From Elymus sibiricus (taxonomy: Eukaryota > Streptophyta > Magnoliopsida > Poales > Poaceae): DNA of 64,000 nt. Below the pieces are notes generated by a model. That model did no database searches. It worked only from the letters and a program-made list of their open reading frames with translations, and was not told where the DNA came from. The position numbers were made by a program, and so were the translations under genes. How positions within the stretch are numbered: position 1 is the stretch's first letter; each line of letters opens with the position of its first letter. The DNA lies in assembly GCA_039707655.1 (NCBI GenBank), contig CM077664.1, positions 194,550,195-194,614,194 of the forward strand. Direction: 5' to 3'. Positions 55,699 to 64,000 of this stretch are shown one piece after another.

Positions 55699-56605
55699 GG
55701 GCATCTCCAATGCTGACCCGCATTTGCTCCGGCAACCGTCCGCGGACCCGGGGGGGGGGGAGGGGGAGGGGGAGGGGGAGTCCGCGGACACGGATGCGGA
55801 AGTCGGCCATCCAACGCTGCCCGCATATATTTCAACCATTGTTTGAACTGAACGGACGAAATTCATGCAAACACGGCGGATTTCATATAAATCGGACGAA
55901 ATTCATTACATTTTGGACATATTTGAACTAAACCCTACTCTAAACCTAATCTAAATGATCGCCGGCGTCCGCTCCAGCTCTTGCCTTCGCCTTCTCCAGT
56001 TCCGCCTCGGCGCTCTCCAGCTCCGTCTCCGTAACCTCCACCTCCGGAGCCCCGAGAAATGAAGTTGTCCGCCTCCACGTCACCGCCAAGCGGCTAATCG
56101 GCTGACGATGTTAGCCCACCAAGCTTGGCTTCAACAGAAGGGGAAGAGCGGTGGCCTTCTTGGGACCCGAGCGGAGGCCTTCTTGGGACCCGAGCGGCGG
56201 CGAACTACCATGCACTCCTCTTCCTCGCCGTCGGTGGCGCCCGCGGACGTGTCGACTTCGTAGTCGTGGCGGCGGGGCGCGGATGGGGCAGAGCTGGCGA
56301 TGTCCTTCTCATCGTCGCTCTTGCCGAACACCTCATCCGCCACCTCGTCCATCTCCTTGTAGGTGGCCTGTAAATCCGCCCGATACTGGATGTACCGCCA
56401 GCGGTCGCGGCGGATTTCGCAGGCGGTGTGGTAGGAGTCGACCAGCGCCTCCTGCTCGGCCACGTCCACGTCCGGCACGATGGATGTGCCGGCGGCGAGT
56501 TGCTCCTGCACGCCCTGGTGCTCGTCGAGGAGGACGAGGTTGTAGGCCTTGTCGGCTTGCACCTGTCGGAACTTGGCCTCCTGCTCCTCCAGCAGCATGT
56601 CCGTG
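55699..56605 (-). mobile_element. Harbinger-like element F, truncated by the CACTA end
   Basis: Starts GGGCATCTCCAATGC after TTA (55696-55698) and is an inverted relative of element B: its ORF is on the minus strand and its 55950-56110 tail matches 40940-41110 of B. The other end is missing because a CACTA-type element begins at 56606. A GGGGGA-type simple repeat lies at 55750-55780. Confidence 0.7.
56131..56598 (-). pseudogene. Coiled-coil ORF of element F, 5'-truncated
   Basis: Minus strand, 155 codons from a Met at 56598, just 8 bp from the CACTA end that removed the N-terminal half. LEEQEAKFRQVQADKAYN, then EIRRDRWRYIQYRADLQATY, then an acidic stretch with DEVFGKSDDEKD. It is in one frame and better preserved than the B copy, so it may show the family protein's C-terminal half faithfully. 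Function unknown. Confidence 0.65.
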
Positions 56606-56840
56606 CACTACAAAATCTGCTCTATTCAGTGACAAAAACCGTGGTGACGAAACATGAAACATCGCCAAAGATCATTTTCTGTGACGGTCCACCGTCACGA
56701 GGTTTTCCCACCCTGGGGGCAGCACCCTTGGCAACTTTGGCTACGTTCCGGGCTGATTTTCGGCGACGCATTTTGCCATCATTAGGCATGTGCATATTCT
56801 GCGATGATTTGTGGTGTCACAGAAAATAATTTGAGAACTT
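56606..56840. mobile_element. CACTA-type transposon terminus with subterminal region
   Basis: CACTACAAAATCTGCTC at 56606 cuts element F, and the following 200 bp carry repeated GTGACG/CGTCAC and TTTTCTGTGACGG-like words, as CACTA subterminal regions do. The left flank would give a 3-bp duplication of GTG. No matching TAGTG+GTG end was found up to 64000, so either the right end is lost or the element runs past the window. Confidence 0.65.
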
Positions 56841-57238
56841 TAGATTTTTTTAAGATCTCATTTGCTTCTATTAAAATTATCTGTGTGGGCCCAACTCGCA
56901 AAATATATACTTGTAATTACAATTAAGTTGCTACGCTGTGCTGGGCCACTTGACAGGGACAGAAATAACCCATTAGTACAAATAAAAGTTGAGCCCATGG
57001 ATTCGAGCCAAGGAATTGATGCCGTTGTCGTGGTGACCGCCCGAATGGCATGCCGATGTTGTGGTCACCACCTGAACTGGATGAAATGGTAGTGCTTGTC
57101 ATGATTTAGATTGAAACTAGACTAGACATGAGAGGATTCAATGGACAACTTCATAAAACATGAAGATAATACTTCATATCATTACAAGATATGCAGAAGT
57201 TCATACATAATTAACATGCATAACAGAACTACTTGAAC

Positions 57239-57984
57239 TTATTCATCGTCGTCGCTGGCGTCCTCCTTATCGCTGCCGTCCTCCTCCTTGCCGCTATCCG
57301 AGTGGTCGTCGTCATCCCAGTCGATGCCGCTGTCCTCCTCTTCGCCCCTCAATGCTCTGATTTTCCCCTAGCTTGGTCATATGCCTCGCGGATACTATCT
57401 TCCGCATACGAAGTGGACGCGGAAAGCTCGATGCTAGCCTTAATGACGCCCTCATCGGCGGCTCATTGTGCATCGCGGATGGTTTCTTCACCGCGCGCCG
57501 TCCCGTTTGAGATCTTGTACGCCGCATCGATCTCCGCTTCGGTGACGGCGCGGCAGAGCTCCTGTAATCTTGGCCCGAGTTCGTCGAGCTCGCGGTGCAT
57601 GTCTACAACTTGGCGGCGGGCTACCTCCCAGAGCTCGTCGAATTGCTCCAAGATGCGGTCGCACTCGCGGCCTGCCTCATCTGCTTCATGGAGGACCTCC
57701 ACAGTACGGTCCTCCTGTGTGTTGACGAGGCGCCATTGCTGTGAGGCCCGTTCATGGTCACCGTCGCCCATCTCCTCGGCCATCAGTTTTCTCTTCCTCG
57801 AGGATGATCCGAGTGCCTGACCCGGTGCCGTCGCTGAGGGGGACGGATCGGACGCAGCACCGGCTAGTGCCGGGTGGGAGGCAGGAGGGGGTGGGTTCGG
57901 TCGGGCTCGCCATTGGGGGTTGTGGTGACCTATGTGGCTTGTCCCCAGCCATGGAGATGTAGGGGCGGCGGGAGGGGCGTGCAC
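57239..57984 (-). pseudogene. X4: coiled-coil/acidic ORF in the CACTA-side cluster
   Basis: Minus strand. A Pro/Ser-rich start, SSSRKRKLMAEEMGDGD, then a long amphipathic helix (DEAGRECDRILEQFDELWE, RQVVDMHRELDELGPRLQE). A TGA at about 57463 and a frameshift near 57345 precede a very acidic end (DWDDDDHSDSGKEEDG, stop near 57239). The true start is unclear: an ATG at 57952 opens a different frame. No domain recognised. 57985-58740 downstream in the window is AT-rich spacer without ORFs. Confidence 0.55.
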
Positions 57985-58740
57985 ACCATCGTGATGGGAA
58001 GGGGATTTGGGGGTTTTTCTGTTGGATTCGTTGGTATTATAGATGGAACCGCTACTTATATTGAGCGGTTGCCTAGTGTGAACCGGTGCGAACTTGAATC
58101 AGTGGGAACACAACGGTGGTGGTTGACAAGGGATGCGAGGAGGCATACATAGACGAGGCGTCCTCATCCATCCGACGGTCGAAAGGGTACTAAACTATCT
58201 ACTTCTTTAATATACGTTACAATCCCAGAAAATGAACACTCGAATGGATAGTGTGGATGGCAGTGGAACTAATGGTACAACCTTAATGATCATGGGTTCA
58301 ATATCCCAGGGCCTCATTTTTTTAGACTTTTGTGTTTTTGATGAATTTTATTTAATCTCTCTGTCGATCAATAAGAATTTTGTAGCGTAAAAAATCAGTG
58401 GCACAATGCTTGATCTACACCACTGTTCAAACTGATATGCAAATTGAGGTTTTTTCACCAAATGCATGTTCCCGTACCATGTCACAATGTCAAAGTTTAC
58501 CTTCTTTTTTTACCATGCAGAGGTTCGTTTATTTTTCCTTGAAAGATGATGTGCATGCACCCATACCATGACACCATGGCACTACATGTACATTTCAGTA
58601 AATGAAAAATAAAGAAAAAACATGTTTACTTCCCTTCTTCACTATAGCACAATACTCTCATTGATCAAACAATATATTTCATTAAGTCACGGTGTGACTT
58701 TACATTCATACGATCAAACTACAATGTTTAAACGAACAAA

Positions 58741-59291
58741 CTAATTGTGGCGGCGATGGCGTCTTTCATCGGCGTTGGCGTAGTCCGGGACGTCGGGCCA
58801 AGCATCAAGTAATGCTAGAATGTTCTGGACTTCTGCCTCCAGTAGCCAGTCCCATGCAGCTTGCTGGAGCCAATCCCATGCTGCGGAGGGCGATGGAGTG
58901 GTGACTGGTGGCGCTGCAAGGAAGTGAATGAGGGCGGCGTCCCATGCCGCTGAGGCGGGCACTCGCACCGGCGTGGGGACAGGCATGTGCACGGGCACAG
59001 ACGATGCAAGGAAGCGGTCGACGGCGCTGAGGCGGGAACTGGCACCGGCACAGGGACAGACGCGCGCACGGGCACATGCGCTACAAGGTAGTGGTTGAGG
59101 GCGGCGTCCCATGCAGCTGAGCCAGGCACTGGCATCGGCGAGGGGACAGGAGCATGCACGGGCACATGCGCTGGTGGTAGTGCATGCGCTCACGCTGGCA
59201 CGTCCCGAAGCTCATTATGTTCTTGCTCCTCCAGCTCGGGGTATTCCTCTGTAAACTGGAAGACTGGGGACAGACCATCGTGATGCGCCAT
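58741..59291 (-). pseudogene. X3: Pro/Val-repeat ORF in the cluster
   Basis: Minus strand from ATG 59291 (MAHHDGLSPVFQFTEEYPEL). Three tandem modules of the form VPVhxPVPtPvPVPxSAAWDAALxHFL (59165-58930) are followed by AAWDWLQQAAWDW and an acidic end, stop 58741-58743. A TGA after RDVPA (about 59190) and a frameshift near 59040 break it. Not recognised; the repeats suggest an extended, surface-like or linker protein. 59292-59772 is AT-rich spacer. Confidence 0.5.
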
Positions 59292-59772
59292 GGCGTATGG
59301 CGAGGTCTGGCTTATTGGAGGCGGACAAGAGTGGAATCGGAGGCGGGGAGAGGATTGTAGTGAGAGCGGCAAGTACGCGGCCTATTATACAGCGGCTCGG
59401 GCGACATTAAGTGGGCAATTGGGAGGTAGGCGGTCGGGCAGTGGAGGGTGGTCAAAGGGCTCACCTCCCAGTGAGCATGCACAGCGGTGTGCTCACGCGC
59501 ATCCCGTCAACTCGCACGACACCTCTTGGCCTATGCGAAGCGGGACCCGTGGCATCTCCATTTGAATCGTGCGTGACACACACAAGGTAGATGGACTAGC
59601 CATTCATTTACATCACTCAAATATTGCATCACAAACTTCAAGTTATATCATCGATCTGTAAACACTAATCACATATAAACCCCATTAACTTAACAGGTAC
59701 GTAACTCAAATGTTCAGAACAATGAAACACACAACTTCAGCATAATTTAAAATACGTAATACAAGTACTGAT

Positions 59773-60550
59773 CTATCCAAATTTGTCCTGACGCTGCGCC
59801 TTCTCGAGTTTGAGTTTCTTCTTCTCTGTCTTCTTGATGCTTGCATGAATAGCCCTCATCACTTGTCTATCTTTTGCTTCTATCAGGCCCTGCTTGATGA
59901 GATCGATCCGAGTCGATACGACGTAGCATGCATATGTGTCCCTCGCTGCGTACTCGATCTGCTCATCGCACAGTTTCTCAGCCTAGCTTTCGTGATAGTC
60001 CTTATTGAAACCATTCTTCTTGACGAGGTATTAGTTATCAACGAGCAATCCGGCGACATCGGTGAGCAAATAAAAATCCTTGGATCCCTCCGGGTCAGCC
60101 ATTCGACCTGGATGTCCTTGTAGTTTCTGACCCTGATGTCCCAGGGCCACAGCATGGCTATGTCGCCATTGATGCAAAAACCAAAGAATGTGTATCTTTC
60201 CTTGAGGAGAAACTGGCGAAGAGATGTGCTCACACCTTGAGACCATCATACCTGGTAAAGGAGACAATTCGTGGCGTACGAGATCTGGATGAGGGGTGCC
60301 TTCTGTTCTTCGGTAGGAAATTATCCCTTCGTCTGGTGGCGGGTGTACTCAACGTCTATGCCGACGAACGATAGTCCAAAGATATCCATAAACTTCTCAG
60401 CCAGTGCTATCCAGCGCTGGACCACGCTGTTGTCGTTGGTGTACACGGTGTGGATGCTGTCGCCGCCATGGATTGGGACGCGGTGTTCCTCCGTGAACGG
60501 GGCTACATCCTGTCACCGACGAGGTGGCTGAAAGATCTACCGTGAGACAT
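59773..60550 (-). pseudogene. X2: DEDDy-type 3'-5' exonuclease-like gene, decayed
   Basis: Minus strand from ATG 60550 (MSHGRSFSHLVGD). Exo I is SFVGIDVEYTR (D-x-E), followed by APLIQISYATNCLLYQ. The middle has FCINGDIAMLWPWD (Exo II aspartate), then DVAGLLVDN. Exo III is EQIEYAARDTYACYVV, the Y-x3-D form of the DEDDy subfamily (WRN exonuclease / RNase D type). A Lys-rich tail KKTEKKKLKLEKAQ ends at TAG 59773. Stops after GDRM, after HQTKG and after LLYQV plus a frameshift near 60090 make it a pseudogene. Known family role is 3'-5' nucleolysis of DNA or RNA. Confidence 0.7.
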
Positions 60551-61400
60551 GGATAGTACTGATAGGAAGCGAGAGAAGTTGACAGGGAGAGAGGGAGAGA
60601 GAGAGAGAGTTGAATGAGGATGATGGTGGGTTGGTTGTACTGTAGAGGGGATTTGGCAACTGCTTTAATCGTGGTTGGAGACGAGGAGGTTGCCGAAACA
60701 GTTTGAAGGATGAGCCAGATCTGACGTCAGCACGAAGGCGTGATCGTCCAGTCCTTCCATTTGCTTTTTTGGTATAATTTAAAAAAAAACTACAGCATGC
60801 TTGTGTTCATCACTCGTTCGGTGTCGCAATAGTACTAGAAAAATACAGGACATTTTACATACCAAAAGTTTGCGTTCACAAATTAAATGATTTTCCATAC
60901 CAAACCTGTACACCATGTGGTCGTTGCATGCAAAGAGTCTCCATTTATAATTCTGATGACTAACAATGATCGACCTATTTTGCATATTTTCAAACAGTGC
61001 TCACACTATATCTGAAACAAGTACTCAAAGTTCTTAAATCACTAAAACTATTTCGAAAAGTCGTTCATGAATTTTCTGAAAGCCCTCACACTGTTTCTGA
61101 AAGTCCTTAAAAATATTTCTGAAAGTGTTCACACCATTCACGGAAAGCATTTTCAAAAAGTTAACAAGGATACAAGCACATATTTTTACATAAAGTACCA
61201 TGCATTTGTACATCATCACACGACTATGTTCAAAGTAAATAAGTAATACAATACACACGGCATCTTTGACCTACTACAATCATACATTTTACATATGTTC
61301 ACTCAGTCTAAATTAACATACTACTAGTTGAATGGACACATCCAAGTTCTAGTAATTCACCACCCGTAGTACCCTTCCAGTGCTTCCAGCCGCTCAAAGA

Positions 61401-62021
61401 TCACTCGTCTTTGTTCTTACGAGGGCGGAGTTGGAGAAGGTGATGTAGCCTGTCCTTCATGATTAGGATCCTACGGTGCAACTAATAGCTAACATACCCA
61501 TCTTTTGTTGCGTACACGAGGTGCAGTGGGGAAAGCGGCTTCCACTCCCAGTACTGGTGCTTGTCCTCTGGGAATGATTTCTTCATGTTCTTGTACGAGG
61601 GTTCGATGATGGCCGCTGCAAGGTCACCCATGGAGTCCCTTTATCCACCACCTTTGATACATAACTGCTTTTGGATGTCGACGTGGTGCTCATCTGGAAT
61701 TCTGATCCATGCACGGGCAAGCATGATCTTGTCACCCCTGGTGTCCACGCTAGCGAAAGTTATCGCTCTACGTTGCAGGAATTCAACGAAAGCCTGGCAT
61801 CGCTCGGACCTGCAGTAGTGGTACATGAGTACATGCTCGCGCATGGCGAGTTGCACGACGACGACCCCTTGTCGTCTGTAACTGCTCCTACGTGTGTACT
61901 CGAGGTCGAGGCCGATGAACTTGTTCTTCTCCTCCTGGAGCCATTACTCGTACATGTTGATTACTCGCTCCATAGTCTGTGGCTCGTTGATGTACACCAC
62001 CTCCAGCATGGTTTGTGCCAT
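61401..62021 (-). pseudogene. X1: second DEDDy-type exonuclease-like gene, decayed
   Basis: Minus strand from ATG 62021 (MAQTMLEVVYINEPQTMERV); an upstream ATG at 62067 opens another frame. Exo I is KFIGLDLEYTRR, then VVVVQLAMREHVLMYHYC. The middle has ITFASVDTRGDKIMLARAW. Exo III is HLVYATKDGYVSY, again Y-x3-D. Ends RKNKDE, TGA 61401-61403. Three in-frame stops (after NMYE, after CIKGGG, after GYVSY). About 206 codons, close to the domain alone. Diverged from X2, so the pair is old. 60551-61400 between them is AT-rich with no ORF. Confidence 0.7.
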
Positions 62022-62406
62022 GGGCAGTGATGTCGTGGGTCTCCGTTGTTAGTTTCTTGTCGTCCATGGCTGCAGGGAGGCAGTGGGGGTTTGTGGCAGA
62101 TGACAAGGAACGATCGAGGAAGAATATGCAAATGGATACGGTAAAAGGAATGCGATCATTAATTTCTCATGCAAAAAAGGTAACCGACAAGAGCAGTTGG
62201 GACGTCGTCCGGCGGTTCCACGAGTCATGGGAATCAGGCATCTGTTAGAGCAAAAAAGACTGGGTTGCAACAATATATTTTGTACCGTGGCAATATTGCA
62301 CGCTCAATGTGGCGGCCTGTGCGTGGTCCTGGTATGGCACATTGCACTAATTTTTTAAACGGATATCTCAAATTATGATGTGACAACAGGCACAAGAAAC
62401 TTTATT

Positions 62407-63250
62407 TTGTAACCAATCGTCACACTTCACATGATCAACGTGCTTTCATCAAGATACTTGTAGGAACAAAATGTCTGTGCATTGCAAACCTATTGGGCTC
62501 ACCTTAGATATGCGATGAACATCCTCACACATGAACACCATGAACAATCACCTATGTCGGCACCTTCCCGCATGCAAAGTATGATCTCAAACTACGAAGT
62601 GACACCCGGCACCATAAACTTGAATTTGTAACCACTCATTACACTTCACATGATCAACTTGCTTTCTCCAAGATACTTGCACAAACAAAATGTTTGTGCA
62701 TTTCAAACCTATTGTGCTCACCTTACATATGCGATGAACATCCTCACACATGAACAACATGAACAATCACCTATGCCGGCACCTTCCCGCATGCAAAATA
62801 GGATCTCAAAGTATGAAGTGACACCCGGCATCATAAACTTGAATTTGTAACCACTCGCTGCACTTCACATGATCAACTTGTTTTCTCCAATATATTTGCA
62901 TGAACAAAATGTTTGTGCATTGCAAACCTCAGCTTGCTTGCAGACTGAAATCCCCTAGTGTGATGTACACAATGAATTCTTTTTTGAAATCCTCTCCACT
63001 ATGTGGTATGCATCATGAATACAAAGTATGGAGCGTGCTTGGATTCATACATTCTCAAATCTTTCGAATGGTAGCACCTTGCCACATGCAAAGTAGGATC
63101 TCAAAGTATGACGTGACAACCAGCACCGGGAACTTGAATTTGTAAACAGTCGTGACACTTCACATGATGAACTTGCTTTCTTCAAGTTACATGCACGAAC
63201 AAAATGATTCTGCATTGCTAACCTGTTGGTCTCACCTTAAATAAGCGAGG
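62407..63250. repeat. Imperfect tandem repeat, about 219 bp, four copies
   Basis: Copies begin TTGTAAmCA near 62407, 62626, 62845 and 63140 (spacing 219, 219, 295). Each contains CACTTCACATGATsAAC, GAACAAAATG, TGCATTGCAAACC and, except the last, ATGCAAAsTAkGATCTCAAA. The longer third unit carries extra sequence at 62940-63070. Non-coding. Possibly a subterminal or internal repeat of the element holding X1-X4. Confidence 0.8.
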
Positions 63251-63254
63251 AACT

Positions 63255-63499
63255 TGGTACTACTCTACATGAACACATTATGTGAGGAACATGCTGTCAC
63301 ATGAACATACCTCACATTTATCCTTGCTTCCCCACTATGCATTCCCTCAATTTTTCCCTTCCCTCCAGTCCTTTTTGAATGCCCCACGCGCCCACCTAAC
63401 CCCAACCCTCCTCAAATTAATACCACCTTTTTTTTCCACAGTAACCACACCCTCTTCCAATAAAACGAGCCGCCTCCTCCTACACATCTCTCTCTCCCT

Positions 63500-63532
<33 letters not shown>

Positions 63533-64000
63533 TCTGCCTCCAGATCCTCCCTTGCCACTGGTGGATCTCGCTAGCTACGGCCACAAATCGTTCGTTGAGG
63601 GAGGCGCTCACGACGGACAACGTTTGGCTTGGCCCCATCCGCTCTACTGGTAAAACTACCCCAAGATCTCATCCAAATCGACGAGTTCTATTTGCGGTGT
63701 TGTTTTTTTATTAGAATAATTAAAAAGATAGGGTTCTTATTCTGGTTAACACTGCATGTCATTCTAGCTATGGTTCTTTGAGTACATCTTCCTCTGATTC
63801 AGTCGGTATGCTCTCTCAAGATGCTTTTGTTATCAACTAATCCATGTTGACAATATACCGATTGCTAGTTCATTTCCTGGATCTTAGAACATTTACGTGC
63901 TTGTTTTGTCGTTTTGGAACGCCCAGCAAAACTAACCCCAAACCTCCCCAAATTATGCCTCTTATTTCAACACCAGCCTCCTCCCCTTCGAAGAAAGAAG
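63255..64000. other. Unassigned right edge with a CT microsatellite
   Basis: A CT-rich tract with a pure (CT)n core lies at 63487-63532. The flanks are C-rich and could be a gene's 5' leader, but no start codon with a credible coding frame follows. A loosely similar pair of segments (63390-63460 and 63920-63995, both with CTAACCCCAAmCCTCC) is present. Confidence 0.5.

Noticed and set aside
57001..57070. Hairpin around GTGGTGACC…GGTCACCAC as a regulatory site
   Set aside because: The arms are short and a single hairpin of this size is expected by chance in a region this long.
56606..64000. A complete CACTA element
   Set aside because: Only one end is visible; every TAGTG in the rest of the window lacks the required GTG duplication and inverted terminal similarity.

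Overview
The window looks like intergenic DNA of a large grass genome, most likely a Triticeae species (wheat, goatgrass, barley or rye). This is inferred from the kinds of elements present, their nesting, GC-rich Ty3/gypsy elements with plant-type domains, and the plant non-LTR retrotransposon; no species-diagnostic gene is present. I find no intact host gene, tRNA, rRNA or CRISPR array. Nearly everything is transposable element, most of it broken by stops and frameshifts.

Layout. 1-964: a partial unknown ORF and an 84-bp tandem repeat. 965-1578: an old Copia LTR fragment. 1580-3399: the 3' part of a LINE. 3503-39844: a four-level nest, each level closed by a target-site duplication (TSD). 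A roughly 1-kb PIF/Harbinger-like element (A, TSD TTA) has its ORF split by a Tat-type Ty3/gypsy element G1 (4280-39586, TSD GCCGG). G1 is split in the last codons of integrase by a second Tat-type gypsy element G2 (11257-32752, TSD AAGCT). G2 is split in gag by a Copia element C1 (12910-21784, TSD GGTGG). Eyeballed LTR divergence (about 6%, 5% and 2%) ranks in the nesting order.

39848-51687: three more Harbinger-like elements (B, C, D) with small MITEs and fold-backs between them; D is split by Copia element C2 (45113-51447). 51691-54920: unassigned sequence with a 157-bp Mutator-type MITE and a nested MITE pair. 54921-56605: Harbinger-like E and F. From 56606: a CACTA-type end, then four collinear minus-strand ORFs, two of which are decayed DEDDy-type 3'-5' exonuclease genes, then a 219-bp tandem repeat. 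The last 750 bp hold a CT microsatellite and nothing I can name.

How the parts work: G1 and G2 each carry gag-protease-RT-RNaseH-second RNaseH-integrase on one strand and, between integrase and the 3' LTR, an additional gene on the opposite strand with a plant Transposase_28-like N-terminus and a coiled-coil C-terminus. In G1 that antisense gene can be resolved into seven exons whose phases close over 951 codons, with its own TATA box. G1 and G2 are each saturated with a different short motif (CCGAGTG/CACTCGG in G1; the palindrome CCTCNNGAGG in G2), and G1 has 16.5 copies of a 70-bp unit that folds into two hairpins. These motif, hairpin and antisense-gene features and the exonuclease cluster are the parts most worth following up.
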